Shown here: positions 9,184 to 17,329 of the stretch, piece by piece
Position numbering within the stretch: position 1 is the stretch's first letter
Layout of the letters: the number at the start of each line of letters is the position of its first letter
Origin: Zunongwangia mangrovi
GTDB taxonomy: Bacteria; Bacteroidota; Bacteroidia; Flavobacteriales; Flavobacteriaceae
Length of the DNA stretch: 64,000 bases
Assembly: GCF_900112105.1 (NCBI RefSeq)
Contig: NZ_FOKV01000001.1
Span: 806,001-870,000, forward strand
Reading direction: 5' to 3'
Position numbers and translations under genes: made by a program
The notes under the pieces: model-generated
Database searches by the model: none
What the model was told of the DNA's origin: nothing
The model's input: the letters and a program-made list of their open reading frames with translations, nothing else

Positions 9184-9984
9184 ATGAAAAGATTATTTTC
9201 TATTTTGGTAATCGCTGCGATTATGGTGTTAGGTGCCGGTAATCTTAAAGCGGCAAACATGGTTAACACATTGCCAGGTACGATAGCAACTTTCGTTCAG
9301 GACGATGAGGAAGCTACTGCAACGGCTGATGGAGATGAAGAAGTTGGTTTTCATCAGGAATTAAAAAGACGTTTTATAGAAGGTGGTGCCGGATTTATGG
9401 GTATCGTACTTTTATGTCTTATTCTTGGTTTGGCAATTGCCATAGAGAGAATTATCTATTTAAACCTTGCAACTACAAACACTAAAAAATTAGCTCGTAA
9501 CGTAGAGGAAGCTTTAAACAGTGGTGGTATCGAAGCTGCTAAAGAAGTATGTAGAAATACTAGAGGTCCTGTTGCTTCTATCTATTATCAAGGTCTTGAC
9601 CGTGCTGACGAAAGCATCGAATCTGCAGAGAAAGCAGTTGTTGCTTATGGTGGTGTGCAAATGGGACAACTTGAGAAAAACGTTTCTTGGGTATCTTTAT
9701 TTATCGCTCTTGCTCCTATGCTTGGTTTCATGGGTACGGTAATTGGTATGATCGAAGCTTTCGATAAAATTGAGGCTGCTGGTGATATGCAACCATCTCT
9801 TGTTGCTGGAGGTATTAAAGTAGCACTTCTTACTACGGTATTTGGACTTATTGTTGCAATTATCCTTCAGATTTTCTACAACTACATCATCGCTAAGATC
9901 GATAGTATTGTAAATGATATGGAAGATGCTTCTATCTTACTTATCGATATGCTTGTAGATTACAAAAACAAAAAAAGAGTATAA
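9184..9984 (+). CDS. exbB: ExbB/TolQ/MotA-family proton channel protein
   Basis: This 266-residue protein is the proton-channel subunit of a TonB-system-like motor, energising outer-membrane transport together with ExbD. An N-terminal hydrophobic segment (residues 1-23, signal-like) and an acidic linker precede three transmembrane helices: GFMGIVLLCLILGLAIAIE near residues 63-82, SLFIALAPMLGFMGTVIGM near residues 167-186 and KVALLTTVFGLIVAIILQI near residues 212-231. The LGFMGTVIGM motif is characteristic of MotA/TolQ/ExbB proteins. It opens a co-directional cluster with a small membrane protein and two ExbD proteins. The usual TonB partner is not in the window. Confidence 0.93.
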   Translation: MKRLFSILVIAAIMVLGAGNLKAANMVNTLPGTIATFVQDDEEATATADGDEEVGFHQELKRRFIEGGAGFMGIVLLCLILGLAIAIERIIYLNLATTNTKKLARNVEEALNSGGIEAAKEVCRNTRGPVASIYYQGLDRADESIESAEKAVVAYGGVQMGQLEKNVSWVSLFIALAPMLGFMGTVIGMIEAFDKIEAAGDMQPSLVAGGIKVALLTTVFGLIVAIILQIFYNYIIAKIDSIVNDMEDASILLIDMLVDYKNKKRV

Positions 9985-10006
9985 TAAGACCTGACTAATA
10001 AAAGTT

Positions 10007-10444
10007 ATGACTTTACATAAAATTTTAAAATATGTTGCATTAGTTATAGGTGTGCTAGGGCTTATCTTCTTAGGAAGAATCCTGGCTGCTGGTGACGATG
10101 CAATCGAGGCATCGGCAGATGTTCAAGGCAGCGTGCTGGAACCAATGATGTGGATTTCATATCTAGTACTAGCAGTTGTGGTTGCTCTTGTCGTGATCTT
10201 TGTTATTGCTGGATTGTTCCGTGGTAACATTAAAAATACAATAATTGGGATAGTATCTTTCGCCGTGGTTGTTTTGGTATCATATTTGGTAACAACAGGT
10301 ACAGAAGTAACTACAAGAGACGGAGATATTATTACTGCTGGTACAGTACATTGGGTAGGAGCTGGTTTAGTTTGTTTTTACATTCTTGCTGCACTTGCAA
10401 TATTAGCAATGGTATTTTCCGGAGTTAAAAAACTAATAAGTTAA
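10007..10444 (+). CDS. Small four-helix membrane protein of the exbB-exbD operon
   Basis: I do not recognise a named family. The 145-residue protein is very hydrophobic, with apparent membrane segments near residues 7-26, 48-70, 75-96 and 118-142. Between the first two is a short charged loop containing GDDAIEASADVQG. It lies 22 bases after exbB and 6 bases before the first exbD gene, so it should be co-transcribed and probably co-assembles with or supports the ExbB/ExbD motor. That role is inferred from position only. Confidence 0.75.
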   Translation: MTLHKILKYVALVIGVLGLIFLGRILAAGDDAIEASADVQGSVLEPMMWISYLVLAVVVALVVIFVIAGLFRGNIKNTIIGIVSFAVVVLVSYLVTTGTEVTTRDGDIITAGTVHWVGAGLVCFYILAALAILAMVFSGVKKLIS

Positions 10445-10450
10445 GAACCT

Positions 10451-11059
10451 ATGGCTAGAAGATCATCACCAGAAGTAAATGCGGGATCTATGGCAGACAT
10501 CGCTTTCTTACTTCTTATCTTCTTCCTGGTAACTACTACCATCGAGACAGATAAGGGGATTAGTAGAAAGCTACCGCCATGGCAGCCCGAAGATGTTGAA
10601 CCACCAACACTAAAAATGCGTAATGTATTTGAAGTAGTGGTGAACTCTAATAACGATTTGTTGGTAGAGGACGAGGAAATGGAATTGAAGGATCTAAGAC
10701 AAGCCGCTGTTGCCTTTCTTGATAATGGAGGTGGAACTGGAAGTGAAGCATGTAGCTTTTGCCAGGGATCTGCAGACCCAGACCTTTCTGTAAACCCAAA
10801 GAAAGCAGTTATTTCTTTAGTGAATAACCGTGGTACAGAATATGGTACTTATATCGCAGTACAAAACGAATTGGTAGCTGCATATAACGAATTAAGAAAT
10901 CGTGAGGCTAAGCGTTTATATGGTTCAACTTTTGTAGAACTGGAAACCGAGTATAACGATCCTAAAACAGGTGAAGGAAGAAAAGAATCTTTAAAGGAAA
11001 AGATCGAAACAATTAAAGATATGATTCCTCAAAAGCTTTCTGAAGCCGAGCCTAAATAG
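10451..11059 (+). CDS. exbD: ExbD/TolR-family biopolymer transport protein 1
   Basis: This 202-residue protein is an ExbD-type subunit: a short cytoplasmic N-terminus, one transmembrane helix (MADIAFLLLIFFLVTTT, residues 14-30) containing the essential proton-conducting aspartate at residue 16, and a periplasmic domain of about 170 residues. It is longer than E. coli ExbD (141 residues) because of a periplasmic insertion that includes a CSFC pair near residues 99-102 and a charged C-terminal helix. It works with ExbB upstream and with the second ExbD gene 40 bases downstream. Confidence 0.92.
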   Translation: MARRSSPEVNAGSMADIAFLLLIFFLVTTTIETDKGISRKLPPWQPEDVEPPTLKMRNVFEVVVNSNNDLLVEDEEMELKDLRQAAVAFLDNGGGTGSEACSFCQGSADPDLSVNPKKAVISLVNNRGTEYGTYIAVQNELVAAYNELRNREAKRLYGSTFVELETEYNDPKTGEGRKESLKEKIETIKDMIPQKLSEAEPK

Positions 11060-11099
11060 AGGTTAACAGCCTTTTTACTAAATTAATAGAGCATATATT

Positions 11100-11582
11100 A
11101 TGTCTAAATTTAAAAAGAAAAAGTCTGGAGAGTTGCCTGCGATCAGTACGGCGTCGTTACCTGATATTGTATTTATGTTACTGTTTTTCTTTATGGTAGC
11201 GACAACGATGCGTGAAACTACGTTAATGGTGCAGAATTCATTACCTACTGCAGATCAAGTTGAGAAGCTTGATAAAAAAGATTTGGTAATGTATATCTAT
11301 GCAGGGAAACCAAGCCAGAGATATCAACAGAAATTTGGAACCGAGGCTAGAATTCAGTTAAACGATAAGTTTGCTGATGTTAGTGAAGTACAATCTTTTA
11401 TTTATTCTGAAAGAGATAGTAAAAGAGAAGAGCTTATTCCATACTTAACTACAGCTTTAAAAGTTGATAAAGAAACGAATATGGGTCTTGTTTCAGATAT
11501 TAAACAAGAACTTAGAAAAGCTGAAGCTTTAAAAATAAACTATACCACTGTACAAGGTGATGCTACTACTGCAAACCAATAG
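11100..11582 (+). CDS. exbD: ExbD/TolR-family biopolymer transport protein 2
   Basis: The second ExbD-type subunit has 160 residues. A basic cytoplasmic N-terminus (KFKKKKSG) precedes one membrane helix, LPDIVFMLLFFFMVATTM, near residues 19-36, with the conserved aspartate at residue 21. The periplasmic domain follows and lacks the cysteine-containing insertion of its neighbour. Two different ExbD proteins with one ExbB is a common arrangement in Bacteroidota and suggests a heteromeric complex. A strong terminator 22 bases downstream closes the operon. Confidence 0.92.
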   Translation: MSKFKKKKSGELPAISTASLPDIVFMLLFFFMVATTMRETTLMVQNSLPTADQVEKLDKKDLVMYIYAGKPSQRYQQKFGTEARIQLNDKFADVSEVQSFIYSERDSKREELIPYLTTALKVDKETNMGLVSDIKQELRKAEALKINYTTVQGDATTANQ

Positions 11583-11603
11583 TATCTAGTTTAGTTTAAA
11601 TAT

Positions 11604-11646
11604 AAAAAAACATCCCATCCTTTAATCAAGGATGGGATGTTTTTTT
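11604..11646 (+). terminator. Terminator of the exbB-exbD operon
   Basis: A 12-base perfect stem (CATCCCATCCTT with AAGGATGGGATG) closes a 5-base loop and is flanked by seven As and seven Ts, so it could work in both directions. Confidence 0.93.
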
Positions 11647-11761
11647 ATATTTACTTTATAATCGCAATTATACTTTTTCGGCCTGGTATGAATACTGATT
11701 TTTTGGAATAATGCCGAACCAACTTGCTCTGACATAGTTTAATTGAAAGTTTATCTTTTAG

Positions 11762-12469
11762 ATGAAATACTCACCTCTTCTACTGTTGCTATTTTGCTTT
11801 ATTACTAGAGCACAAGAAACTAATCCTGCTTATGCCGATAGTATTCCTACAGTTATCGATAGTTCGTATAGAGAAGATCAATTTTACTTTGGCCTTAGCT
11901 TTAATTTTATTACAGATCAACCGGGCTTTATCGATCAAAACGGATTTTCAGCCGGATTGAGTGGAGGTTTTATTCGTGATATTCCTTTCAATAAAGATCG
12001 TAATTTTGGAATGGGAGTAGGTTTAGGTCTAGCTTTCGATAGTTTTGGACAAAATTTATTTATTGGAGAAAATGAAAATGGTGAGACAGTTTTTAGAAAT
12101 CTTAGTCAGGATAATATAGACTATGATACTAATCGTTTTCATACCTTTCTTGTAGAAGCGCCAATTCAGGTTAGATGGCGAACATCTACATTTTCATCTT
12201 ATAAATTCTGGCGTATTTATGCAGGTCTTAAACTAGGTTATATTTACCATTTTAGATCTGTTTTTAAGCAGGATGGTAATGTAGTTAAGCAAAGTGATGT
12301 GCCAGAATTGAATAGGTTTAGATTAGGTACAAGTTTTACATTTGGTTATAGCACCTTTAATTTTCAGATCTACTACGGGCTTAATTCGTTCTTTGAGAAT
12401 ACTAATGTAGATGGTGAAACCCTAGAACTGTCAACGATTCGTGTAGGCCTAATGTTCTATATTTTATAG
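11762..12469 (+). CDS. PorT-like outer-membrane beta-barrel protein
   Basis: This 235-residue protein has an N-terminal signal peptide (about residues 1-17, ending near TRAQ) and then alternating aromatic/hydrophobic strands such as FYFGLSFNF, MGVGLGLAF and TIRVGLMFYIL at the very C-terminus, which indicate an eight-to-ten-stranded outer-membrane barrel. Its overall look resembles the PorT/OMP_b-brl_2 family, one member of which is needed for type IX secretion. I cannot say from sequence alone that this copy is the T9SS PorT rather than a paralogue. It follows the exb operon and overlaps the convergent membrane-protein gene by six bases. Confidence 0.65.
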   Translation: MKYSPLLLLLFCFITRAQETNPAYADSIPTVIDSSYREDQFYFGLSFNFITDQPGFIDQNGFSAGLSGGFIRDIPFNKDRNFGMGVGLGLAFDSFGQNLFIGENENGETVFRNLSQDNIDYDTNRFHTFLVEAPIQVRWRTSTFSSYKFWRIYAGLKLGYIYHFRSVFKQDGNVVKQSDVPELNRFRLGTSFTFGYSTFNFQIYYGLNSFFENTNVDGETLELSTIRVGLMFYIL

Positions 12470-13069
12470 CCAGTAATAGAATAATAGGAATTGTGGTACC
12501 ACACCCACTAAGCTGCCTAAAATCAATTCAGAATTAGTGTGCGCTTTATAATATAATCTGGAGCTTGCTGTTAAACCCAGAGCGATTAATAAGCCAGAAG
12601 TAGCTAAAATCAAATTCATATGAAAATAGCGACTAAAGGCTATTAGAAACATGGTGAAACCCGCTAATCCCATCATGTGTAAACTAATCTTGATTTTAAG
12701 AAAAGTAAAAACATAAGCGATAGTTGTGGCGGATAGAATACCCAAAAAGTAAAAATAAATTTCAGGATAATTATAACGATCTAAGATCTGGTTTAAAACC
12801 ATTAGCGTAAGCATTCCGAAGAAAAAAAGTGGCCACCTTCTTTCGTTCACTTCACTTAAGTTCATATTGGTTACTTTTCCCAGGTTTTTCAGAAGAAAAA
12901 AGAAAACGATCGGGATAAAAACTGTGATGATAGAAATGGCTAATAATTTGGCCTGTATAACCTCTTCTGGAAAGAAACGCGGAGTAAGTTGAAAATATAG
13001 TAAACTCCCCGCAAATGGCATCCAAATGGGGTGAAACAGGTAAGAAGCAATCTTTAGAATTCCTTTCAT
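12464..13069 (-). CDS. PAP2-like integral membrane protein
   Basis: This 201-residue protein has about six transmembrane helices. The arrangement NERRWP (near residue 80), SLHMMG (near residue 130) and SSRLYYKAHTNSELILGSLVG (near residues 169-189) resembles the three PAP2 phosphatase motifs, including histidines in the second and third, although the first motif is degenerate. It could be a lipid phosphatase or an inactive relative. Its ATG overlaps the last base of the rpoN stop codon (TAATG), indicating translational coupling to rpoN. The opposite end overlaps the PorT-like gene by six bases. Confidence 0.65.
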   Translation of the reverse strand: MKGILKIASYLFHPIWMPFAGSLLYFQLTPRFFPEEVIQAKLLAISIITVFIPIVFFFLLKNLGKVTNMNLSEVNERRWPLFFFGMLTLMVLNQILDRYNYPEIYFYFLGILSATTIAYVFTFLKIKISLHMMGLAGFTMFLIAFSRYFHMNLILATSGLLIALGLTASSRLYYKAHTNSELILGSLVGVVPQFLLFYYWL

Positions 13070-14541
13070 TAAATCTCTTTACGTAAACGGGCCACAGGAA
13101 TATCTAATTGCTCTCTATATTTAGCTACGGTTCTTCGTGCGATAGGATAACCTTTATCTTTCAGCACTTTTGCCAGCTTCTCGTCTGTGAGCGGTTTCTT
13201 CTTATCTTCTTCTTCGATCGACATTTCAAGAATCTTTTTGATCTCTCTGGTAGAAACATCTTCTCCCTGGTCGTTTTTCATCGATTCAGAGAAGAATTCT
13301 TTGATCAATTTTGTTCCGTATGGCGTATCAACATATTTACTGTTGGCAACACGAGAAACTGTAGAGACATCCATTTCGATCTCATCTGCGATATCTTTTA
13401 GGATCATTGGCCTAAGATTTCGCTCGTCACCGGTTAAGAAATATTCTTTTTGATAATGCATAATGGCACTCATTGTTACCATTAATGTTTGCTGGCGTTG
13501 TTTGATCGCCTCAATAAACCATTTCGCAGCATCCAGTTTTTGTTTAATAAACATTACCGCATCTTTCTGCTCTTTGGTCTTTTTCTTACTTTCTTTATAA
13601 CCTTTTAGCATGTTGCTGTAATCGCGGGAAACATGCATTTCTGGTGCATTTCTACCGTTTAAGCTAAGCTCAAGGTCGCCATCCACGATCTTAATGGTAA
13701 AATCTGGAATAACATGCTCTACCATTCTGGTGTTTCCAGAATAAGCACCTCCTGGTTTAGGATTTAAATGACTAATTACTTCTATCGCGTCTCTAAGATC
13801 ATCTTCAGAAATATCATGCTTAGAAAGTAATTTTGTGTAGTGCTTTTTGCTGAATTGATCGAAAGATTCTTCTATAATTTCTGAAGCCAGCGTTACTGCT
13901 CTGGTTGCTTCTTTTCGCTTTAATTGGATAAGTAAACATTCCTGAAGCGAACGCCCACCAACACCAGCAGGATCTAATTCCTGAACCTTCTTTAGCACCT
14001 TTTCAACCGTTTCTTCATCGGTATAAACATTTTGAGTAAAAGCAAGATCGTCTACGATATCCGGAATATTTCGACGTATATAACCGCTTTCATCAATGCT
14101 TCCTACTAAAAATTCAGCGATCTCAAACTCATTTTCATTAAATCGAAACGTGTTCAATTGATTTCTTAAATGCTGAGTGAACGAAGTTCCTGCAGCATAA
14201 GGAACTCGCTTTTCCTCGTCGTCGGCACTGTAATTATTAGCCTGTAGACGATAGCTAGGTATCTCGTCGTCACTTAGATATTCATCAACATTTATATCTT
14301 CTGCATCGATCTCGTTGTTATCATCAAATTCAGCTTCAGAATCTCGGTTATCGTATTCATCTTCATAATCATATTCATCACGCTGTTCATCCTTCCCGGT
14401 TTCGAGTGCAGGATTTTCCTCAATTTCCTGTTTAATGCGCTGTTCAAAAGCCTGTGTAGGCAATTGTATAAGCTTCATCAACTGGATTTGTTGCGGCGAT
14501 AGCTTCTGTGATAACTTAAAATTTAATTGCTGTTTTAGCAT
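13069..14541 (-). CDS. rpoN: RNA polymerase sigma-54 factor
   Basis: Sigma-54 directs RNA polymerase to -24/-12 promoters and needs an AAA+ activator to open them. The 490 residues show the glutamine-rich activator-interacting region I (KLSQKLSPQQIQLMKLIQLP, residues 9-28), an unusually acidic region II (D/E-rich, about residues 50-105), the core-binding domain, and the C-terminal RpoN box ARRTVAKYRE near residues 466-475. The ATG is the first in frame. A TAnnTTTG element lies 22 bases upstream. It probably forms a transcription unit with the downstream PAP2-like gene. Confidence 0.96.
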   Translation of the reverse strand: MLKQQLNFKLSQKLSPQQIQLMKLIQLPTQAFEQRIKQEIEENPALETGKDEQRDEYDYEDEYDNRDSEAEFDDNNEIDAEDINVDEYLSDDEIPSYRLQANNYSADDEEKRVPYAAGTSFTQHLRNQLNTFRFNENEFEIAEFLVGSIDESGYIRRNIPDIVDDLAFTQNVYTDEETVEKVLKKVQELDPAGVGGRSLQECLLIQLKRKEATRAVTLASEIIEESFDQFSKKHYTKLLSKHDISEDDLRDAIEVISHLNPKPGGAYSGNTRMVEHVIPDFTIKIVDGDLELSLNGRNAPEMHVSRDYSNMLKGYKESKKKTKEQKDAVMFIKQKLDAAKWFIEAIKQRQQTLMVTMSAIMHYQKEYFLTGDERNLRPMILKDIADEIEMDVSTVSRVANSKYVDTPYGTKLIKEFFSESMKNDQGEDVSTREIKKILEMSIEEEDKKKPLTDEKLAKVLKDKGYPIARRTVAKYREQLDIPVARLRKEI

Positions 14542-14563
14542 ATAAAATAATTTCTTCTACCCA

Positions 14564-14571
14564 CAAAAATA
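14564..14571 (-). promoter_or_regulatory. Predicted rpoN promoter (-7 element)
   Basis: On the minus strand the sequence reads TATTTTTG, a TAnnTTTG match, with its G 22 bases before the rpoN ATG. The -33 element was not convincing. Confidence 0.5.
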
Positions 14572-14635
14572 CGGAAATGTTCGCTCAATGCAGTTTGGCA
14601 CAGTAGATGATTGTGGTAAAATTTTGTTAAGTATA

Positions 14636-15493
14636 CTAAAGATTTTCTGTTATTCTTTTGAATTTCTTCGGAAAATCGATCTCAAAATGCATTTCTGTCG
14701 ATGCAGCAGGATGTATAAAACCTACGGATATAGAAGCTAGAAATAAACCTTTACCAAAATTGAGTTTAGGAGAGCCATAAAGTTTTTCACCTAAAATAGG
14801 AAACCCATTTTTGGCTAGATGAATTCTTATTTGATGCGTTCTTCCTGTTAAAGGTTTAGCCTCTACTAAGCTAAGATTGGTGGTTTTAAACACTAATTTT
14901 TTTAAAAGGTTTACTGAAGTTCGAGCTGATTTTCCTTCAATTTCATTTTCAAAAACCTGCGTAGTATCCGGAAAATTCCCCTCTACGATCGCGATATAGG
15001 TTTTTTGAATCTCTTTCTGCTGAAATTGTCTATTGAGTTCAATTAAAGCCTTGTTTGTTTTGGCGCAGAGTAAAATTCCGCTTGTAGGATTGTCTAAACG
15101 ATGCGCCGGCTGCGGATTTTCTAATCGATCTGTTTCTTTAGACGATTTTAAATTAAAAGGGAGCGCATTTTTTATAGTTTTAAAGTAATTTCCGCTTGTT
15201 GGATAACCTGCAGGTTTATTGATTACCGCAATATGCTCGTCTTCATAAACAACTTCCAGCTTTAATTCAAAGCTCTTTTGTTGATTTTCGCTTTGTACCA
15301 AGTCGATCTTTTGCCCTTCTAAAATCCAGTCGCCAGTTTGCCCAATCTCGCCATTAATTAAAATTCGCTGTTTTTTGATCGCTTTTTTAACCGCACTTCT
15401 AGTAGTAATCGATTCAAAGATGTTTGCAGCATATTCCTGCAATCTAATTTCTTCAGTAAGCTTTGGAACAATATGAGTTTCTCTAATTTTCAA
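14636..15493 (-). CDS. RluA-family RNA pseudouridine synthase
   Basis: This 285-residue enzyme isomerises uridine to pseudouridine in rRNA or tRNA. An S4-like RNA-binding segment (residues about 15-75, with VKKAIKKQRILINGE) precedes the catalytic domain, whose signature HRLDNPTSGILLCAKT near residues 131-146 contains the nucleophilic aspartate. The later motif GRTHQIRIHL is near residues 217-226. The start is TTG, eight bases after the stop of the 48-residue membrane-protein gene. No in-frame ATG precedes the S4 domain. The target nucleotide cannot be inferred. Confidence 0.9.
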   Translation of the reverse strand: MKIRETHIVPKLTEEIRLQEYAANIFESITTRSAVKKAIKKQRILINGEIGQTGDWILEGQKIDLVQSENQQKSFELKLEVVYEDEHIAVINKPAGYPTSGNYFKTIKNALPFNLKSSKETDRLENPQPAHRLDNPTSGILLCAKTNKALIELNRQFQQKEIQKTYIAIVEGNFPDTTQVFENEIEGKSARTSVNLLKKLVFKTTNLSLVEAKPLTGRTHQIRIHLAKNGFPILGEKLYGSPKLNFGKGLFLASISVGFIHPAASTEMHFEIDFPKKFKRITENL

Positions 15494-15501
15494 GGATTAG
15501 G

Positions 15502-15648
15502 CTACATAGGATTAAACCAGCCTTGTAAAGCGGCGTTGACGGTGAATATGATAAATTTTAAAAGTATAAATGCTGAAGCCACTAAACCAATAACATGCAT
15601 AAAGTTAAAAGCTTTTATTGTCTTTAGGAACGATTTAGATCTTTTCAT
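15502..15648 (-). CDS. Small membrane protein, 48 residues
   Basis: I do not recognise this protein. It starts MKRSKSFLKTIKAFNFMH, a strongly basic N-terminus, followed by VIGLVASAFILLKFIIFTVN, one clear transmembrane helix, and ends AALQGWFNPM. It begins with ATG at 15648 and stops eight bases before the TTG start of the pseudouridine synthase gene, so the two are probably co-transcribed. The basic-then-hydrophobic layout and tight spacing support a real gene. Confidence 0.6.
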   Translation of the reverse strand: MKRSKSFLKTIKAFNFMHVIGLVASAFILLKFIIFTVNAALQGWFNPM

Positions 15649-15678
15649 GTCGGTAAATTAAGCATAAGTATCTTAAAT

Positions 15679-15713
15679 CAAAAAACCTCACAGTTTTACT
15701 AAGCTGTGAGGTT
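15679..15713 (-). terminator. Terminator downstream of asnS
   Basis: AACCTCACAG (15684-15693) pairs with CTGTGAGGTT (15704-15713) around a 10-base loop. On the minus strand it runs into a T tract, ending transcription coming from asnS before the 48-residue gene. Confidence 0.8.
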
Positions 15714-15716
15714 CGA

Positions 15717-15807
15717 TTTTATTGGTGCCGCCAAAGACTTAAATAATATGAGGCCTTTCCTCTTATTGATTTGTCTCTAACGAGTACCTCGTTGTCTTGT
15801 CTCAAGT
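15717..15807. repeat. Dispersed intergenic repeat (copy B)
   Basis: This copy begins TTTATTGGTGCCGCCAAAG and ends with a segment, ATTTGTCTCTAACGAG..., that aligns base by base with the copy at 52377-52470. It lies between asnS and its terminator. See copies at 24641 and 45078. Confidence 0.6.
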
Positions 15808-15830
15808 ATTTTACTCAAAAAAGCAATGCT

Positions 15831-17273
15831 TTAAAATTCGGCACTTTGTGGTGTTCTTGGGAAAGGGATTACGTCTCTAATATTACCCATTCCGGTAACA
15901 AATTGTACTAGACGCTCAAAACCAAGTCCGAAGCCACTATGCACACAAGTTCCAAATTTTCTGGTGTCTAAATACCACCATAATTCTTTTTCCTCGATAC
16001 CAAGCTCGGCCATTTTTTCCTGAAGTACTTCTAAACGTTCTTCTCTTTGAGAACCACCAACGATTTCTCCAATTCCGGGGAAAAGAATATCCATCGCTCT
16101 AACGGTTTTTCCGTCTTCGTTTAAACGCATGTAAAATGCCTTTATCTTTGCTGGGTAATCAAATAAAATTACCGGACATTTAAAGTGTTTTTCTACCAAA
16201 TAACGTTCGTGCTCACTTTGTAGATCTGCACCCCATTCTTCAATGATATATTTGAATTTTTTCTTTTTATTGGGCTTCGAATTCTTTAAGATTTCGATCG
16301 CTTCAGTATAGCTTACACGCTTAAAGTTGTTTTCTAGAACGAAGTTCAGTTTTTCGATAAGTCCCATATCGCTACGTTCTGCAGCAGGTTTTGCTTTATC
16401 CTCGTTGGCAAGACGTTGTTCTAAGAATGCAAGATCGTCCTGGCAATTATCTAAAACGTATTTTACTACATATTTAATAAAGTCTTCAGCAAGATCCATA
16501 TTACCATCAAGATCGCAAAATGCCATCTCTGGTTCGATCATCCAGAATTCTGCAAGGTGACGAGAAGTATTTGAATTTTCTGCTCTAAATGTTGGTCCAA
16601 AAGTATAGATCTGGCCCAAACCAAGTGCATAAGTTTCTCCTTCTAACTGTCCAGAAACGGTAAGATTAGTCTCTTTTCCGAAGAAATCTTTTTTGTAATC
16701 GATGCTTCCGTCTTCATTTTTAGGCGGATTTTTAAGGTCAAAGTTCGTTACTTTAAACATTTCCCCAGCACCTTCAGCATCACTACCAGTAATAATTGGT
16801 GTGTTTACGTAATAGAAATTATTTTGCTGAAAATAACTATGTACCGCGAAAGACAGTTTAGAACGCACACGCATAATCGCTCCAAAAGTATTGGTACGCA
16901 CTCTTAAATGTGCCTGCTCACGTAATTTTTCTAAGCTGTGTCGTTTAGGAGAAAGAATGGTAAGTTTTACTTCTTCTGGATTTGCGTCCCCAAGAATGTT
17001 AACTTCCTTAGCTTCGATCTCTACACGCTGTTGTTTTCCTTCACTTTCCTTAAGAATACCTTTTACGCTTATAGCTGCACCAACGGTGATTCTTTTTAAA
17101 GTTTCAGGATTAAATTTTTCAAAATCTATAACACACTGAATGTTATTTATAGTCGATCCATCGTTTAGCGCAATAAAGCGATTACTTCTAAACGAACGTA
17201 CCCATCCGCTAACTTTAAATTCCTGTAAAAACTGGTCACTTTCTAATATTTCAGCAACTTTAGCCTGTATCAT
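15831..17273 (-). CDS. asnS: Asparaginyl-tRNA synthetase
   Basis: AsnRS charges tRNA-Asn with asparagine. The 480-residue class IIb enzyme has an N-terminal OB-fold anticodon-binding domain (residues 1-115, with VSGWVRSFR and FIALNDGST). The catalytic core shows motif 2 ([22 protein letters not shown]) near residues 229-250 and motif 3 ([15 protein letters not shown]) near residues 447-461. A TAnnTTTG element lies 22 bases upstream of the ATG, and a hairpin terminator lies beyond copy B of the dispersed repeat. It is not obviously in an operon. Confidence 0.97.
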   Translation of the reverse strand: MIQAKVAEILESDQFLQEFKVSGWVRSFRSNRFIALNDGSTINNIQCVIDFEKFNPETLKRITVGAAISVKGILKESEGKQQRVEIEAKEVNILGDANPEEVKLTILSPKRHSLEKLREQAHLRVRTNTFGAIMRVRSKLSFAVHSYFQQNNFYYVNTPIITGSDAEGAGEMFKVTNFDLKNPPKNEDGSIDYKKDFFGKETNLTVSGQLEGETYALGLGQIYTFGPTFRAENSNTSRHLAEFWMIEPEMAFCDLDGNMDLAEDFIKYVVKYVLDNCQDDLAFLEQRLANEDKAKPAAERSDMGLIEKLNFVLENNFKRVSYTEAIEILKNSKPNKKKKFKYIIEEWGADLQSEHERYLVEKHFKCPVILFDYPAKIKAFYMRLNEDGKTVRAMDILFPGIGEIVGGSQREERLEVLQEKMAELGIEEKELWWYLDTRKFGTCVHSGFGLGFERLVQFVTGMGNIRDVIPFPRTPQSAEF

Positions 17274-17295
17274 TATTTTAGATTTAGAAAAGAAA

Positions 17296-17303
17296 CAAAG
17301 ATA
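17296..17303 (-). promoter_or_regulatory. Predicted asnS promoter (-7 element)
   Basis: The minus strand reads TATCTTTG, matching TAnnTTTG, 22 bases before the asnS ATG. Confidence 0.55.
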
Positions 17304-17329
17304 AAATTTTCCCTGTAAGGGGCTAAGCT

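Noticed and set aside
15473-15661. 62-residue plus-strand reading frame at the rluA 5' end
   Set aside because: It is antisense to a more convincing 48-residue membrane protein and has no protein-like composition.
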